Origin: Paramecium sonneborni
Taxonomy: Eukaryota > Ciliophora > Oligohymenophorea > Peniculida > Parameciidae
Direction: 5' to 3'
Length of the DNA stretch: 64,000 bases
Assembly: GCA_905182985.1 (NCBI GenBank)
Contig: CAJJDN010000033.1
Coordinates: 304,233 to 368,232, forward strand
In this document: one piece after another, positions 48,791 through 61,406 of the stretch
How positions within the stretch are numbered: position 1 is the first letter of the stretch
Layout: the number at the start of each line of letters is the position of its first letter
Notes under the pieces: generated by a model
What the model was told of the DNA's origin: nothing
The model's input: the letters and a program-made list of their open reading frames with translations, nothing else
The model's database searches: none
Program-made: the position numbers and the translations under genes

Positions 48791-49644
48791 TCACTCTTAA
48801 ATTACCTAAATCCAACCCTATCTTCCTTATGTATTTGGATCTGCAAATAACTCCATCATTTTCAATGTCTCTCCTGCTTTATATTATGCTTTTGGTAACA
48901 AAGTTTCAATCATTTTATAGATATATTCCATTCCTATTGCAGATATATTTTAACTATCCTTTTCAATTACATCAAAGAATATATCACCAGTTCTTTGATG
49001 TCTTAATTCTAATTATTATTTTGATTATTTTCTAAACATTAACAATGTTCTCTTAGTCTTTCTAAAATATGTATAATTTTCGTTCCAAAATACTTATGTG
49101 GGATCTAAATCTGGTAATTATTCTTAATTTCTTAACCCATCTATTTTCTTTATTTCTTTCTACTCTTTTATATTCTTCTTACTGAAGAATTCTGTGATTT
49201 TTCTAACTTAGGGTTCAGATGGCATAATTGTTAATATCTTTTCCATTGATAATAGAACTGTTGTGAAATTTTCGACATAATTGAATCCTAATTTATCAAC
49301 CTGATCAATTATTTCCATTATGTTATCCTTTTCACACCAAATGAATAACATACCATTATGCATTTAAGATTCTGTCAAATTGAATTATTTCTAAAGTATT
49401 ATACATTATATCTTACAAATTGTTCAATCTTCAGATGTTATCCCCATTTAATATTAATGAATACTGCCTATAAATCATTGCCTTATTTAGTTTCTATAGG
49501 ATTAGATTCCCGCACAATTTTAAATGATTCATGAATGGCGGGTTTTCCTTGTGGTTGATATTTAGGATCCCAACGATAATCTAAGACCATTCTTAAACGA
49601 TTCTGATCCTCCTTACTTTTGGTAGTAGTTTTTTTGATATTCAT
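48791..49644 (-). CDS. MT-A70-family protein without catalytic DPPW (MTA9/METTL14-like)
   Basis: Starts MNIKKTTTKSKEDQNRLRMV. After a 26-nt intron (GTAAGATA...TTTAG) the protein reads LTESQMHNGMLFIWCEKDNI, FNYVENFTTVLLSMEKIL, then FWNENYTYFRKTKRTLLMFR, LELRHQRTGDIFFDVIEKD, MEYIYKMIETLLPKAQYKAG and LFADPNTQGRQGWI. These are the conserved blocks of MT-A70 adenine N6-methyltransferases. Where active members have DPPW, this one has INIKWGQHL (residues 63-71), so it should be a non-catalytic partner like METTL14 or ciliate MTA9/AMT7, which supports DNA 6mA methylation by MTA1. About 270 residues. Its start codon is nine bases from that of the divergent kinase gene. Confidence 0.8.
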
Positions 49645-49653
49645 ATTTAATTA
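49645..49653. promoter_or_regulatory. Nine-base gap between divergent start codons
   Basis: The only DNA between the ATG of the MT-A70-like gene and the ATG of the MORN-kinase gene. If both starts are correct, each gene's promoter lies inside the other's coding region, or one of the true starts is further downstream. Inference only. Confidence 0.4.
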
Positions 49654-52600
49654 ATGAATTTTTTGAAATTCTTATATAGAGAGCAAAACAAGCATGAGGT
49701 AAATCAAAAACTGATAAAACATATAACTTATTCAAATGATGATGAATATTAGGGAGAAGTAGTAAATGATAAAAGACATGGATAAGGAACTTATAAATTT
49801 GTGTCTGGGAATCGTTATGAAGGAGAATGGAAAAACCACTAAAAACATGGGAAAGGAAAGTTATATTATAAAAACGGTGAATTATACATAGGAGATTGGA
49901 TAGAGAATAAAAAATGTGGAGAGGGAATGCATTTTTATATTAATGGAGATCGATATGTAGGAGTATGGAAAGATGATTAAAGAGATGGAATGGGTTTAAT
50001 ATATTAATCAGATAAAAATATTTTCTATGGTATTTATTAAACATTAATAATGTAGGATAATTCAGATCAAATAAAAAAATAGGAACTGGCTATTTATTTA
50101 GTACAAGAGAGAGAAAATATTATAAATAATAGTATGAATAGGATAACCTAATAGAAAATATATAAATAGATGAACTACCTTAATTTGTATTAGAAAAGTT
50201 TCATGTAAAATCTGAAAAAAATCAAAATGAAAGGGAAAAGATTGAAGAATCTATAGTTTAAGTTGATAGTACTTTACCTATTATTCAAATAGATAATGAA
50301 AAAGAGTAAGATTCATAACCAATTTAATAAGAAGAAAATGATTAATAATAAAAAGAAGATTGTAAATCATAATAATAAATTAATTCATTTTAACATGGAT
50401 TTATAAGTTTGTAAGTTTTAGAAAGAATAGAAGAATTTGAGAATTAAAAAAATAGTAAATTTATATTTTAAATTTTAGTGTAGGAATGGTAATTATAAGA
50501 AGTATGTGGTTGGCTTGATTCTTTACAATTATCAGAATATAAAGAAGAATTCATTAAAAATTAAATGACTGGAAAAACATTATATGGATTAACAGATAAT
50601 GAATTAAAATAAGATCTAGGAATTGTTGTATTAGGTCATAGAAAAAAAATATTATAATCTATAGAAGAATATAAAAAATATTATATGAAATTTATGGAAG
50701 GGAAAATTAGATTGAAGAAACCTTTAGAATCATTAGAAGATAGAAAAGCTCAATATAATTCTATTGAATAATAAAGATTTAAAAGTATATTATCTTATAT
50801 GGAGAAAATTGAGGAAGAACAAAATGAATATCCTGATAATAATTAAAATGAATCAAGCAGTGATTCTTATAATAGTTATAGAAAGAAAAAAAATATAAGA
50901 GAAAATCAAAAATCACCTACTAGATCTGTTTCTAATCATTCTGATTAAAGTAGTCAAAGTGATAATATGTCTTCAAAATTAAAAAGATAGAAAACCAAAA
51001 AAAGTAAAAAATAATAAAAAAAAATAATTATGGATCTATAAAAATCAGGTGATTCAGCTGATGATGAAGAAGGAAAATAATAATTAATTTCACCTATTTG
51101 TAATATAATATTGTTATATTTAGAATCTCCGAATAAAACGATTGATAAAATGAGTGATTAAAAAATAGATATGTTAGTTTTAAATGATTTTGTAAATTGC
51201 TTGGAAGAATTTAAAGATAAAGATCTCAATATAACAATAGAATTATCAAGATAATAATCAATAAATAAATAAGAATTATCTGAATTTATATCTTCAAGAA
51301 GTCCTCCATAAATTAATGTAATAAATGAAGAAATAAATTAACTCTAATTAGAAAAATTATAATCTATTACTTAATAATTATCTCGTTAGAAATCAGAATT
51401 AAATAATAATAAATTTTAAGATTAAGATTCATCAAGTTAAGAGTCAGATGTTTCAGGAAATGATTCAAGTTCAGATTCATCTGATGATGAGAAGATTAAA
51501 AAAAAATAAAAAAAACAAAAAGAATTAAAAAAAGAAAAAGATGATATATAATAACATCATTTGCCAAAAAAACTATTATTTTTACTTAAAGAATTTGGCA
51601 TAAATGAAAGAGTACTTATAGTTTTTCATGAATTAATAATAGGATAAATAATTGGTGAAGGAGGATATGGAGTAGTACATAAAGGTAAATGGTTAGGTTA
51701 AGATGTTGCTATTAAATTATATTGTAAAAGAAAATCATAAGGAAATTTGAAATATAAATTATAAATAGCAGATTTTTTAAAAGAAGTTGAAGTAATTTCA
51801 AATCTTCGACATCCAAATATAGTTTTATATATGGGAGTATGTATAAGGAAATAAAATTATTTTTTAATTACTGAATATTTAGAAGAGGGTAGTCTGTTTG
51901 ATCATTTACATAAAAAGAAAACAAATATTGATTAAAAAGCATTGATGTAAATAGTTGAGGATATTGCATTAGGCATGAATTATCTTCATGGTAGAAAAGT
52001 AATGCATTGCGATTTAAAATCATCTAATGTTTTAATAGATTAAAATTGGAATGTTAAATTATGTGATTTTGGTTTATCTAGAATTAATAAAAAAATAGAT
52101 CATATTAAAATTAATAAAGGAGTAAGAATAGGTACACCACATTGGATGGCACCAGAAATTATGAGAGGAGAAACATATTAAGAAAAAGCNATAAAAATCA
52201 GGTGATTCAGCTGATGATGAAGAAGGAAAATAATAATTAATTTCACCTATTTGTAATATAATATTGTTATATTTAGAATCTCCGAATAAAACGATTGATA
52301 AAATGAGTGATTAAAAAATAGATATGTTAGTTTTAAATGATTTTGTAAATTGCTTGGAAGAATTTAAAGATAAAGATCTCAATATAACAATAGAATTATC
52401 AAGATAATAATCAATAAATAAATAAGAATTATCTGAATTTATATCTTCAAGAAGTCCTCCATAAATTAATGTAATAAATGAAGAAATAAATTAACTCTAA
52501 TTAGAAAAATTATAATCTATTACTTAATAATTATCTCGTTAGAAATCAGAATTAAATAATAATAAATTTTAAGATTAAGATTCATCAAGTTAAGAGTCAG

Positions 52601-53665
52601 ATGTTTCAGGAAATGATTCAAGTTCAGATTCATCTGATGATGAGAAGATTAAAAAAAAATAAAAAAAACAAAAAGAATTAAAAAAAGAAAAAGATGATAT
52701 ATAATAACATCATTTGCCAAAAAAACTATTATTTTTACTTAAAGAATTTGGCATAAATGAAAGAGTACTTATAGTTTTTCATGAATTAATAATAGGATAA
52801 ATAATTGGTGAAGGAGGATATGGAGTAGTACATAAAGGTAAATGGTTAGGTTAAGATGTTGCTATTAAATTATATTGTAAAAGAAAATCATAAGGAAATT
52901 TGAAATATAAATTATAAATAGCAGATTTTTTAAAAGAAGTTGAAGTAATTTCAAATCTTCGACATCCAAATATAGTTTTATATATGGGAGTATGTATAAG
53001 GAAATAAAATTATTTTTTAATTACTGAATATTTAGAAGAGGGTAGTCTGTTTGATCATTTACATAAAAAGAAAACAAATATTGATTAAAAAGCATTGATG
53101 TAAATAGTTGAGGATATTGCATTAGGCATGAATTATCTTCATGGTAGAAAAGTAATGCATTGCGATTTAAAATCATCTAATGTTTTAATAGATTAAAATT
53201 GGAATGTTAAATTATGTGATTTTGGTTTATCTAGAATTAATAAAAAAATAGATCATATTAAAATTAATAAAGGAGTAAGAATAGGTACACCACATTGGAT
53301 GGCACCAGAAATTATGAGAGGAGAAACATATTAAGAAAAAGCAGATGTCTATAGTTTTGGTATGATATTATGGGAAATTATAACATAATAAATTCCTTAT
53401 GAAGGATTATCATAAACTTAAATAATTGGATCTGTTGGTTATGGATAAGATTAAGTACCAATACCTTCTTAGAGCAATCCTCCTATTTTACTTTAATTAG
53501 CTAAGAAATGTTTAAAGAAAAATCCAAATTAAAGACCTACTTTTGCTGATATTGTTAATGAAATTCAATTAGGCTAAAAAACAGATGCTATATTAAAAAG
53601 TATTATTATATATATGTTATACTTTAGAATAAGCAATAAAGCAACTCATTGACTTTTTTGAATGA
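49654..53665 (+). CDS. MORN-SAM-TKL (Raf-like) protein kinase, interrupted by assembly duplication
   Basis: N-terminal MORN repeats (YEGEWKNHQKHGKGKLYYKN, GDWIENKKCGEGMHFYINGD, VGVWKDDQRDGMGLIYQ), then a linker and a SAM domain (EVCGWLDSLQLSEYKEEFIK, LTDNELKQDLGIVVLGHRKK), an S/Q/K-rich disordered region and a C-terminal kinase: IGEGGYGVVHKGKWLGQDVA, catalytic HCDLKSSNVLI, DFGLSR and GTPHWMAPEI. HCDLKSSNVL and GTPHWMAPE are typical of tyrosine-kinase-like (Raf/MLK) kinases. VAIK lysine, HxD and DFG are all present, so it should be active. The reading must skip one copy of the 1,152-bp duplication flanking the N at 52190. A 28-nt intron near the end gives KQAIKQLIDFFE and TGA 53663. MORN repeats suggest membrane or ciliary attachment. 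Confidence 0.85.
51038..52189. repeat. Exact 1,152-bp direct duplication, left copy
   Basis: Identical on reading to 52191-53342 with one N at 52190 between. Breaks the kinase gene in the middle of its activation segment. Same appearance as the two other N-linked duplications, so an unmerged contig overlap. Confidence 0.85.
52191..53342. repeat. Exact 1,152-bp direct duplication, right copy
   Basis: Second copy of 51038-52189, continuous with the 3' end of the kinase gene. Confidence 0.85.
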
Positions 53666-53816
53666 ACTTCTTCATATATATATATATTTATTTATTTAAT
53701 CTAATCATTTTATTTATTTAATTAAGTAAAATAAACAAAATTTGAATTGATATCATTAAAATTTAAACTTTAATTCTTTTAACTATCTCTCTAAAGTTTC
53801 ATTATTTATTAATGAT

Positions 53817-56800
53817 TCAAAAGGAATTAAATGAACTACTCTTTTAATTATTTTCATTATCCTACCTAAATAAGGAGAATAATAATAAAATATCAAAATT
53901 TATATCACAATAATTAAAAGGCCAAAAACTATTGATATAACCTAGAATTAAAGATTTTAAATATACTGTCACAAATAATTTTATTTCTTCAAATTATTTT
54001 TACAAACTTGTATTAAATTAATTGACTAAAACAGAGAATATTCTACTAACAATCTATGAACCTTCTTATTCATAATATTGCATTTCAACTCTATGACTAA
54101 AATTGTTTATTGCTTATTAAGATTTTATTAAATTTGACATATAATTTAATGTTGTGATCATTCCTTTAGAAAATGATCCATCTAATGACTATATACAATA
54201 AATTGATGATAAATTTAAAAATTTCTAATTTTATAAAAAATAATTACTTGATCTATTTATTCACAAAGAGAATTATGATTAATGTTATCAAACAAATCAA
54301 TGAAATTTTAATCTAACAAATAACGTTCAAAATTAATTGAATTAGATATTTAAATGTAATGTGATATTGCATTTTAAGCTTTATTAATTAAATCATAAAG
54401 TTCTAATTTATTATTGTCTGTTAGAAATGTAAAATTTTACCATCTAAAAAATATTTCTCTATATAAGAACAAATTACCTGATCTTAGTTTCATTTCTTAA
54501 ACTTATCCATAAAACTAAAGAGTATCATCATATTTATTAAAAAAAAGTGAAACTGATGTAATATTTAGTAGTGAAAAGAGAAATATTAAACACAATAATG
54601 ATATAAGAAATGCTACATTCAAAATCTTGATAAAACTTCTACTTTTCTTCACAGTTTAATAATTCTAATTTTATTTTTAATGATAATTTTAACTTTTTTA
54701 AAAGTGTTAAGGTTTCTTTAAATGTTATTATAATTAATATTCAGGATTATATTTGAATAAAATATCAGAACTAATTTTAATTGAACTTATTAAATCATTA
54801 AATCTTTAAATTTCATTATTCAAAACATGGTCATCAATAGAAAATATTAGTTATATAAATTTGTCCATTTATTAAAAGAATTCTATTTAGAAATATTATA
54901 AATAAATATAAAAAATTACCAAAACGAAATTAAAAGCTATCCATAAAATAATTAATTTTTAAATCATGTTTTAATACATTTCAATTGTATAATCATACAT
55001 GGACATAGTTAATTTTTCACATTCTTAATGAAGCATAAAATAATTAGCAAATAAGGAAATTTAAAATGGTTTACCAGATGTACTTTCACGTTTTTAAAAA
55101 GTAATCATTTAAGCATATTAATATTATAAAATGATAAATAAAGCATCTCTAAAAGAAACATCTAAAGGATAAATTTATTCTTCATTTTCTTTCATAAAAT
55201 TCATAGTAATATTCTCATTGTCTAAAAAAGTTTTAATATATTAATTGTTTAATTAATCATAAAAACTATCTCTTAATTCTGTATATCCTAATTAAATAGA
55301 TTAATAGTATGGTTCAGTTAATTGAAATAATTAAGTACTTGGTAAAAGACCTTCTCTATTCATTTATTGATAGGCAGTTATTGTAACTCTCATTGAAAAA
55401 AATAAATCATGTGGTCCCATTATAGAAGAATAAAATGATGTCATAAATCCATATGATAAAAAGTCATTAAAGTCATTTTTTAATTCTAAAAAATGTACTA
55501 ATATAAAAATAATAAATAATAAAAACCAAACACTAAATAGAAACATAAATTTCTATTAATATTTTGATGGACTTAAAGATAATACTTATTAAAGTAATTC
55601 ATAAGTATAATGAATTTTATCTGTTTCATTTGAATTTTCTTTGAATTGTAATCCAAAAGATTTTATTTATGAATTTTCATTGCAATTTTTACTTTTAAAG
55701 CTTTATTAATCCATGAAACTTGGAGATTTAACATCTTACTTAATCAAACTATTCCTTTAAGTAATTAATTATTATTCACTTTAATTTATCGTTTCTTCTC
55801 GTCTTGAATTAAGAACAGGAGAATTATTAGCAAATATTATTGGATTAACTTAAAAAAGTAAAGGTTTAGAAATGTTTTAAATAGACCCAAATTGTTATTA
55901 ATTAATAAAGTTTACACTATTTAGATTACCAATGTGAGGTGAATCATCTTACTAATCAACAATGCAATCTAAATGAAATGGTTAATTTAAAGATTCATTT
56001 TATTTAGAAGAATTTAAAGATAATCTTTATTGTATTTAAGAAAACTCACGTCCCTTATTAAATTCAGCCATTTTTATAATATCCAATATATAATAACAAT
56101 AATTACCTATATGTTTCCTTTAAATAAGTATATCACACTCTATATTAAACAATTTTAAATTTTATCTTGCTTTTTTAGGAGAAATTTTTATTTCACTTGA
56201 TAAAGATTCAAAACTACTTTAAGGTGTTGGAAAATACATTCTTACTGAAGTTAATTTTATTTCCTTTTCTTAATTTTCCATTAAAACTGTTTCAAAATTT
56301 GGATAAATTTACGATATTTCTACTTAATTAAATTCTTTTAGAGAAGATAAAAATTTAATTTCAGATTCTTACCACCCAATTAATATTAATAAATTCTTTG
56401 TAAATGTGCAATTCATGTTATTACCATCTATTATTAAAAAAGCTTTATCTTAAGATGCTTCTTATAAAAATACAGCAAAAGTCATATTTCTACTTTTGAA
56501 TATATTTGTAACACAATGACACATATTTACAGATGTTAACATATTTTAAGAATTCATTATAAAATTAATCTGAAAAACATTAAAATATTTACTAGTTCCA
56601 GTTTCAAAAAATTGTTTTACATATTAATTATGATATGGAACTAAACAATCTGGTAATAAATGTTCAAATAATTTTTATTTTTAATAATTTGATCCAAAAT
56701 TATCATGAAAATTTTGTGATTATCCTACAAGAGTCAAATTTTGCATATCATCGCAAAGTTCTAAAATTACATAGTGAACATTTTTTTAATTTATATTAAA

Positions 56801-58621
56801 ATTGATTATTTGCTAAAATTTATTTAATTCTGCTTCTAAACATTTAGAATTTTTATAAAATAATATTGATTTATGATAATTAGATAAAATTTCCCCTTAA
56901 AAAAATGTGTACAAACTATGAATTTTTTAATTTGGTTCATTTTCAAATGTAAATTTTATAAGTTTATTTACCTCATATACTTATTCACATAATAAATATA
57001 ATTATTTATTAAAATCTAAATCATCTTAAGGTAAAACACAAGTATTTTTCAAATTATGATAAAATTTTTATTTTAAAATTAGAGTATCAACAATCTTTCT
57101 TTCTAAATATCTTATAAGAGTTTCTGCTTTTAATGTTTTATCAATATACTCTTAGATCATTGATTATTAATTTGCTTATAGAGATGAGCCTACAAGAGAA
57201 CCACTTATTTAAGCTTTTCCACACTGAACAATAAATTTAGCTTAAACTTTTGTTATATAATCCAACTATGATAAATTGTTACTTGAATATAAATCATTTG
57301 AATAAAAATTAGTATCATTAATTAAAAAATCAATTTCCTTTAAAATTTATTTCTAAGGAGATTAAATCTACTAAGACATATTATTGGAAAAAAAATAATC
57401 TAGGATTTTAATTGATCTAATTATCCACCCAAAATCAAATAATAAATAAGCATATATTAAAAGATAATTTTTTTGATTTGATTTTCTTTTATTTGCTATA
57501 TGATTATGTAAAAAACAAGAGAATGCATATTAAATAAATTATTTATACATTTCATTTGTTATACCACAACTTTATTCAGGATTTTAAATTGAAAGATGAT
57601 TACAATAAGTACATTAAATTGATTGACACTTAGATTAATGCCATTTTGCTATTAAGATTTTAGTCATTAAATCTTCCTTTTAAAAATAAGTTTCGTTATT
57701 TAAAATCTTAATTAGTCCAAATCTAAGATAATCAAAATTATTTTTTTTAATTTTAAATAGTTAAAGCATATATTCTTTTTCATTTTTTTAATTCAAATTT
57801 AAAAGAATTATCATTATTAAAGAAAAAATGATTAGACTACAAAATTTAAAAAGTTATGCATCAGAAGTGTTTACAATAAATATAGACATAATAAATGATA
57901 AATTTATTGAGATAGCAAAAATTAATGGATAATTTTGATAATGAAGTATATAATTATTATGAATGAGTAGCTCTTATAGGAGAATTAATTGTTAACATAA
58001 AGATATAGCACTAAGAATATATTCAAAATTAGCGTAATCAAAATCAACTACAATAATTAATTATATGATGTTAAATGCATAATATATATATCTATAGATA
58101 GTAATCTATAATTTTTCTAATCCATATACTTTATTAGTAATAGTAGATTCATTTATTATTATTGATCCTATAGAATCAATTAATAAAAGCAACATTGTGA
58201 TAATATTTAATATAACCAGTAACACTCTAATATTTTCTAATTATTCTAATTATTTTGCAAAGCATTTTAAACAAATAAAGTTCATTTCTAAATATAAATA
58301 GGATCCGGCTAATTATTAATATAAATTAAGGTAATAACAAAATAATTTAAGGAAGAAAGAATTTTCAGCTTGTTTTATAAATTTTTACGATTTTTCCTAT
58401 TAAAAATAGTATAAAGTAAAAATGATTAAACCAACTTTATGAATTAAAATTAGAAATGTTACCACAAAAAATGCATATTCAACATAGTTGTTAAATATGG
58501 AAATTAAATTTAATGATGGCCTAATTAAAAATTGAAGGAGTTCATAAATATATATACTGCTATTTTCGTTCGATTTTTCTATTCTCAAAGTCAGAGTGTG
58601 AGCTAAATTTGTATTTTGCAA
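53817..58621 (-). CDS. Very large multipass membrane protein, ciliate TmcB/PAS-like family
   Basis: About 1,590 residues read in essentially one frame from MQNTNLAHTLTLRIEKSNEN to a TGA at 53817, with one likely 23-nt intron near the 3' end. N-terminal part: several membrane segments (VEYAFFVVTFLILIHKVGLI, IRVLLVILNIITMLLLLIDS, YPLIFAISINLSFIMSIFIV, FCSLIIFSLIMIILL). Middle: a soluble region with a helical block and a PAS-like segment (VHYVILELCDDMQNLTLVGQ). C-terminal: more membrane segments (FMFLFSVWFLLFIIFILVHF, LIILWIAFNFVLVIFYIYLQ, ILNVAFLISLLCLIFLFSLL). The layout and the Cys-containing CQSIQCTYC motif resemble the large TmcB-type family expanded in ciliates, whose function is largely unknown. 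Membrane sensing is plausible, not shown. Confidence 0.75.
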
Positions 58622-60427
58622 TTCAAAAATAAAAAATATTGGTTACAAGTTAGAGATAAATATCAATAATCCACTAATTTTTTTCGAAAAATCAAATTTA
58701 ACTTTCAAAACATACATTGCAATAATAAAGCTTGAGAAGTTAAACGTTTAATTTTCCTTTTCCATTTATTTATTTTATGATTTATAATTATTTCTATATT
58801 TTATGCTATCAATATTTCCTTGTATATAATTAAATATAGTTTGATTAAAAACATATATGCACAAAATGTTAAAATATTTTAATTCATAATTTCAATTTTA
58901 AGTATTTCAAAAGGAACAAAACCTAAATTTCTAACCTGGCTATTATAAGATTTTTGCTTATTTAATATACAATTTAACAAATTACTATTTCTAAAGTATT
59001 TTAAATTTTTACAAAAATTGAACTTAATTCCTAAGAAGCTAGAATTCTTTTATTCTCAAATGATGTACATTAAATAAAGGGTTCTCTTCAACTTTTTTTG
59101 CACAAAAAGCTTTTAGGATTTGCTGAGCTTCTCAAGAAAGATATCTATTTTCCTTTAAATTGTAGAATTTTTTGTAAATTCTTCTGATTTAAAAATTCTG
59201 AAAATTTGTAAATATATAATAAAATATTACAAATTCTTGAATAATGTTGTTATTCAATATAAAATCTCATTTAAAGAATGCTGGATTAGGCTAAATTAAG
59301 ACTGCTTTTGATTTAGTATTTAATTTATTTTCTTATTTTATTTATTAAATCTATCTAGTATAAAAACACAATACAAGAAACAATTTAGTTATTTATATAT
59401 ATTTAATTTTTTGTTAAACAATATTTCTCTAATTATACTATGATACAACCTATTTTTAATTAAAATGTTACCACTTTATAATTAAACTTTAATTTCAAAA
59501 AAATAAATAAAATAATGATTTTAAGTATGAAGTGCTTAAAATAAATTATTGATTGATATATGTTTAATTTTGAAATCAATCTGTAAATCAATTAATTTAA
59601 TGCTAAAAATATTTTATAAATAAATATGATCAATAGTAGGGGAGGAATAGAAAATATCAAATTAATAGCAAAATTCTTATGAGATTTTTTAGCAAGAAAT
59701 CTAAAAGAACGGATAATTTTTTGAATTAAGTTATTTAATTCTTAATAATTAAGCAAATTTCGTATTAGATTAATAAATTCAGTAGTAATCGATAAGTAAT
59801 TTTTACTTTTAACATTAAATTCAAAAGGGAAATACTTTTAGACTATACAAAAACTCATATTATTAATAGTTAGATTGTTAACTCTTCAATTTTATTAAAT
59901 TCTACATCTATTTGCCTATGATTAAATTAGATAAGATAACATTGGCATTTATTTTTAATACTGTATTGATACTATTGAAACTCTTGCATTTATATTATTT
60001 ATTTTTGAATTACTAGAAAACTTTATTGGAAATTATTATATTAGCGAATTATTTAATCAATATTAGCTTAAAAAATATTAATAAAATTTATTTTTCTTAA
60101 CTTTTTAAGTTCTTTGTCTAGTTTGTTTTTAATATACAATTTTAAAGCGAGAAAGAATTCTTTTCAATTTTAATTGTAACACTTTGATTTTCTTTAGCTA
60201 TCAAGTTATTTCTGATGTAAAAAATATTATTTTAATTATACAATTCTTAAATGATTAACTAAATTTCAATTTTTATGTTTTAGGTTTATTACTTTCTAAA
60301 ATAAATTTTTTAAAGATTCAACTATTCTGCATACCATATAAGTGATTTTGAATAATATAAAATTATTGAATAATATAAAAATTATAAAAGTTATATGAAA
60401 AATCATAAAAGCTTAAATACTGGATTA
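58622..60427. other. 1.8-kb AT-rich region without genes
   Basis: The longest empty stretch in the window. No coding pattern in either strand under the TGA-only code, no tRNA. It lies upstream of the large membrane protein gene and downstream of a RING gene's stop codon. Confidence 0.55.
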
Positions 60428-60877
60428 TCAGACATAATTATTAATAGAATAGGGTAATTGTTTGCAATAAGGGCAAACCTTGGTTTTATTCATAGGCATT
60501 TTTAACCATTTTAGAACACAGTCTTAATGAAAAGTATGTTTTCCTTAGCATTAATATTCAGCAATATATTCTTTGATTTTAAATTCTTCATAACATATAG
60601 GACAAATATCCAGCGAACGTACTTAAATTTCATTCAGTTCTTGTATTTTTATAAAACTTTCTTTGAATTCAACGATCATTTATTCATCTAGAGCGCTTTC
60701 AAAAAATCCCGTGATAATTATGCGATTTAACAAATATCCACAAACTGAATATCTAACAAATATTCTTATGTATTAATCAATATTTACTTAATAATTCTTG
60801 TTTATTCTAAAGATTCTCCAAAAAAATCCCATATTACCAATATTATTCCTGAAATATATAATACATTAATCAAACAT
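60428..60877 (-). CDS. RING-H2 finger protein (putative E3 ubiquitin ligase)
   Basis: About 149 residues, intronless: MFDQCIIYFRNNIGNMGFFW..., then a hydrophobic stretch (RIFVRYSVCGYLLNRIIITG) that may be a membrane segment, then a helix and a C-terminal RING-H2: CPICYEEFKIKE, CQGKHTFHQDCVLKWL, KVCPYCKQ. The zinc ligands C-x2-C...C-x3-H-x2-H-x2-C...C-x2-C fit the C3H2C3 pattern, though the linker AEYQCQGKHTFHQDC is slightly compact. Small membrane-anchored RING-H2 proteins usually act as E3 ligases in endomembrane quality control; substrate unknown. A second in-frame ATG (MGFFW) is a possible start. Confidence 0.82.
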
Positions 60878-60982
60878 TAATTGATATTTAAATATTGGTG
60901 TAATTTATATTACAATAAGGTTCTCAGTTAGATAATTTGATCCTTTTTATTCAATTCTTATTTCAATGTTATTAATTGAGGT

Positions 60983-61294
60983 ATGAAAAGAACATATAAG
61001 AATATAGCACATAAATTGCTTGCAAAAAGAAGGAATAAATATGAGCATTTAAACCATGCTGAGGAATATGGTAATTTATCATTAATCAAGTTATCAATGT
61101 AAAATGAACAAAGTACAATGCTGAGAAATAAATTCATGGCATCTTATTTGATCAAATACTTTCTTGATGAATCTGGAGCTATTAGTAATCTTTAAATATT
61201 TTACATTAATATTATTAAATTGGATAATAATTAGAATTACTTACTTTATAATATTTAGGTTTCAATAAATTTCTATAAAAGTTCTATAGAGTGA
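60983..61294 (+). CDS. Small hypothetical protein
   Basis: 103 residues, intronless, MKRTYKNIAHKLLAKRRNKY... with a basic N terminus that could be a mitochondrial targeting sequence, a helical middle (YGNLSLIKLSMQNEQSTMLR, FMASYLIKYFLDES) and a Y/N-rich tail ending SINFYKSSIE. Not recognised. The first 75 residues look more like protein than the rest; an intron near the 3' end is possible. Confidence 0.45.
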
Positions 61295-61406
61295 TTTAAT
61301 GAAAGCAGAGCCATAGAAATATGAAATATAAAATATTATATTAAGACTTAGAAAAAAAAAATTAAATTGATTAACATTAAAATATATTTTGTAAATTTAT
61401 TAACTA

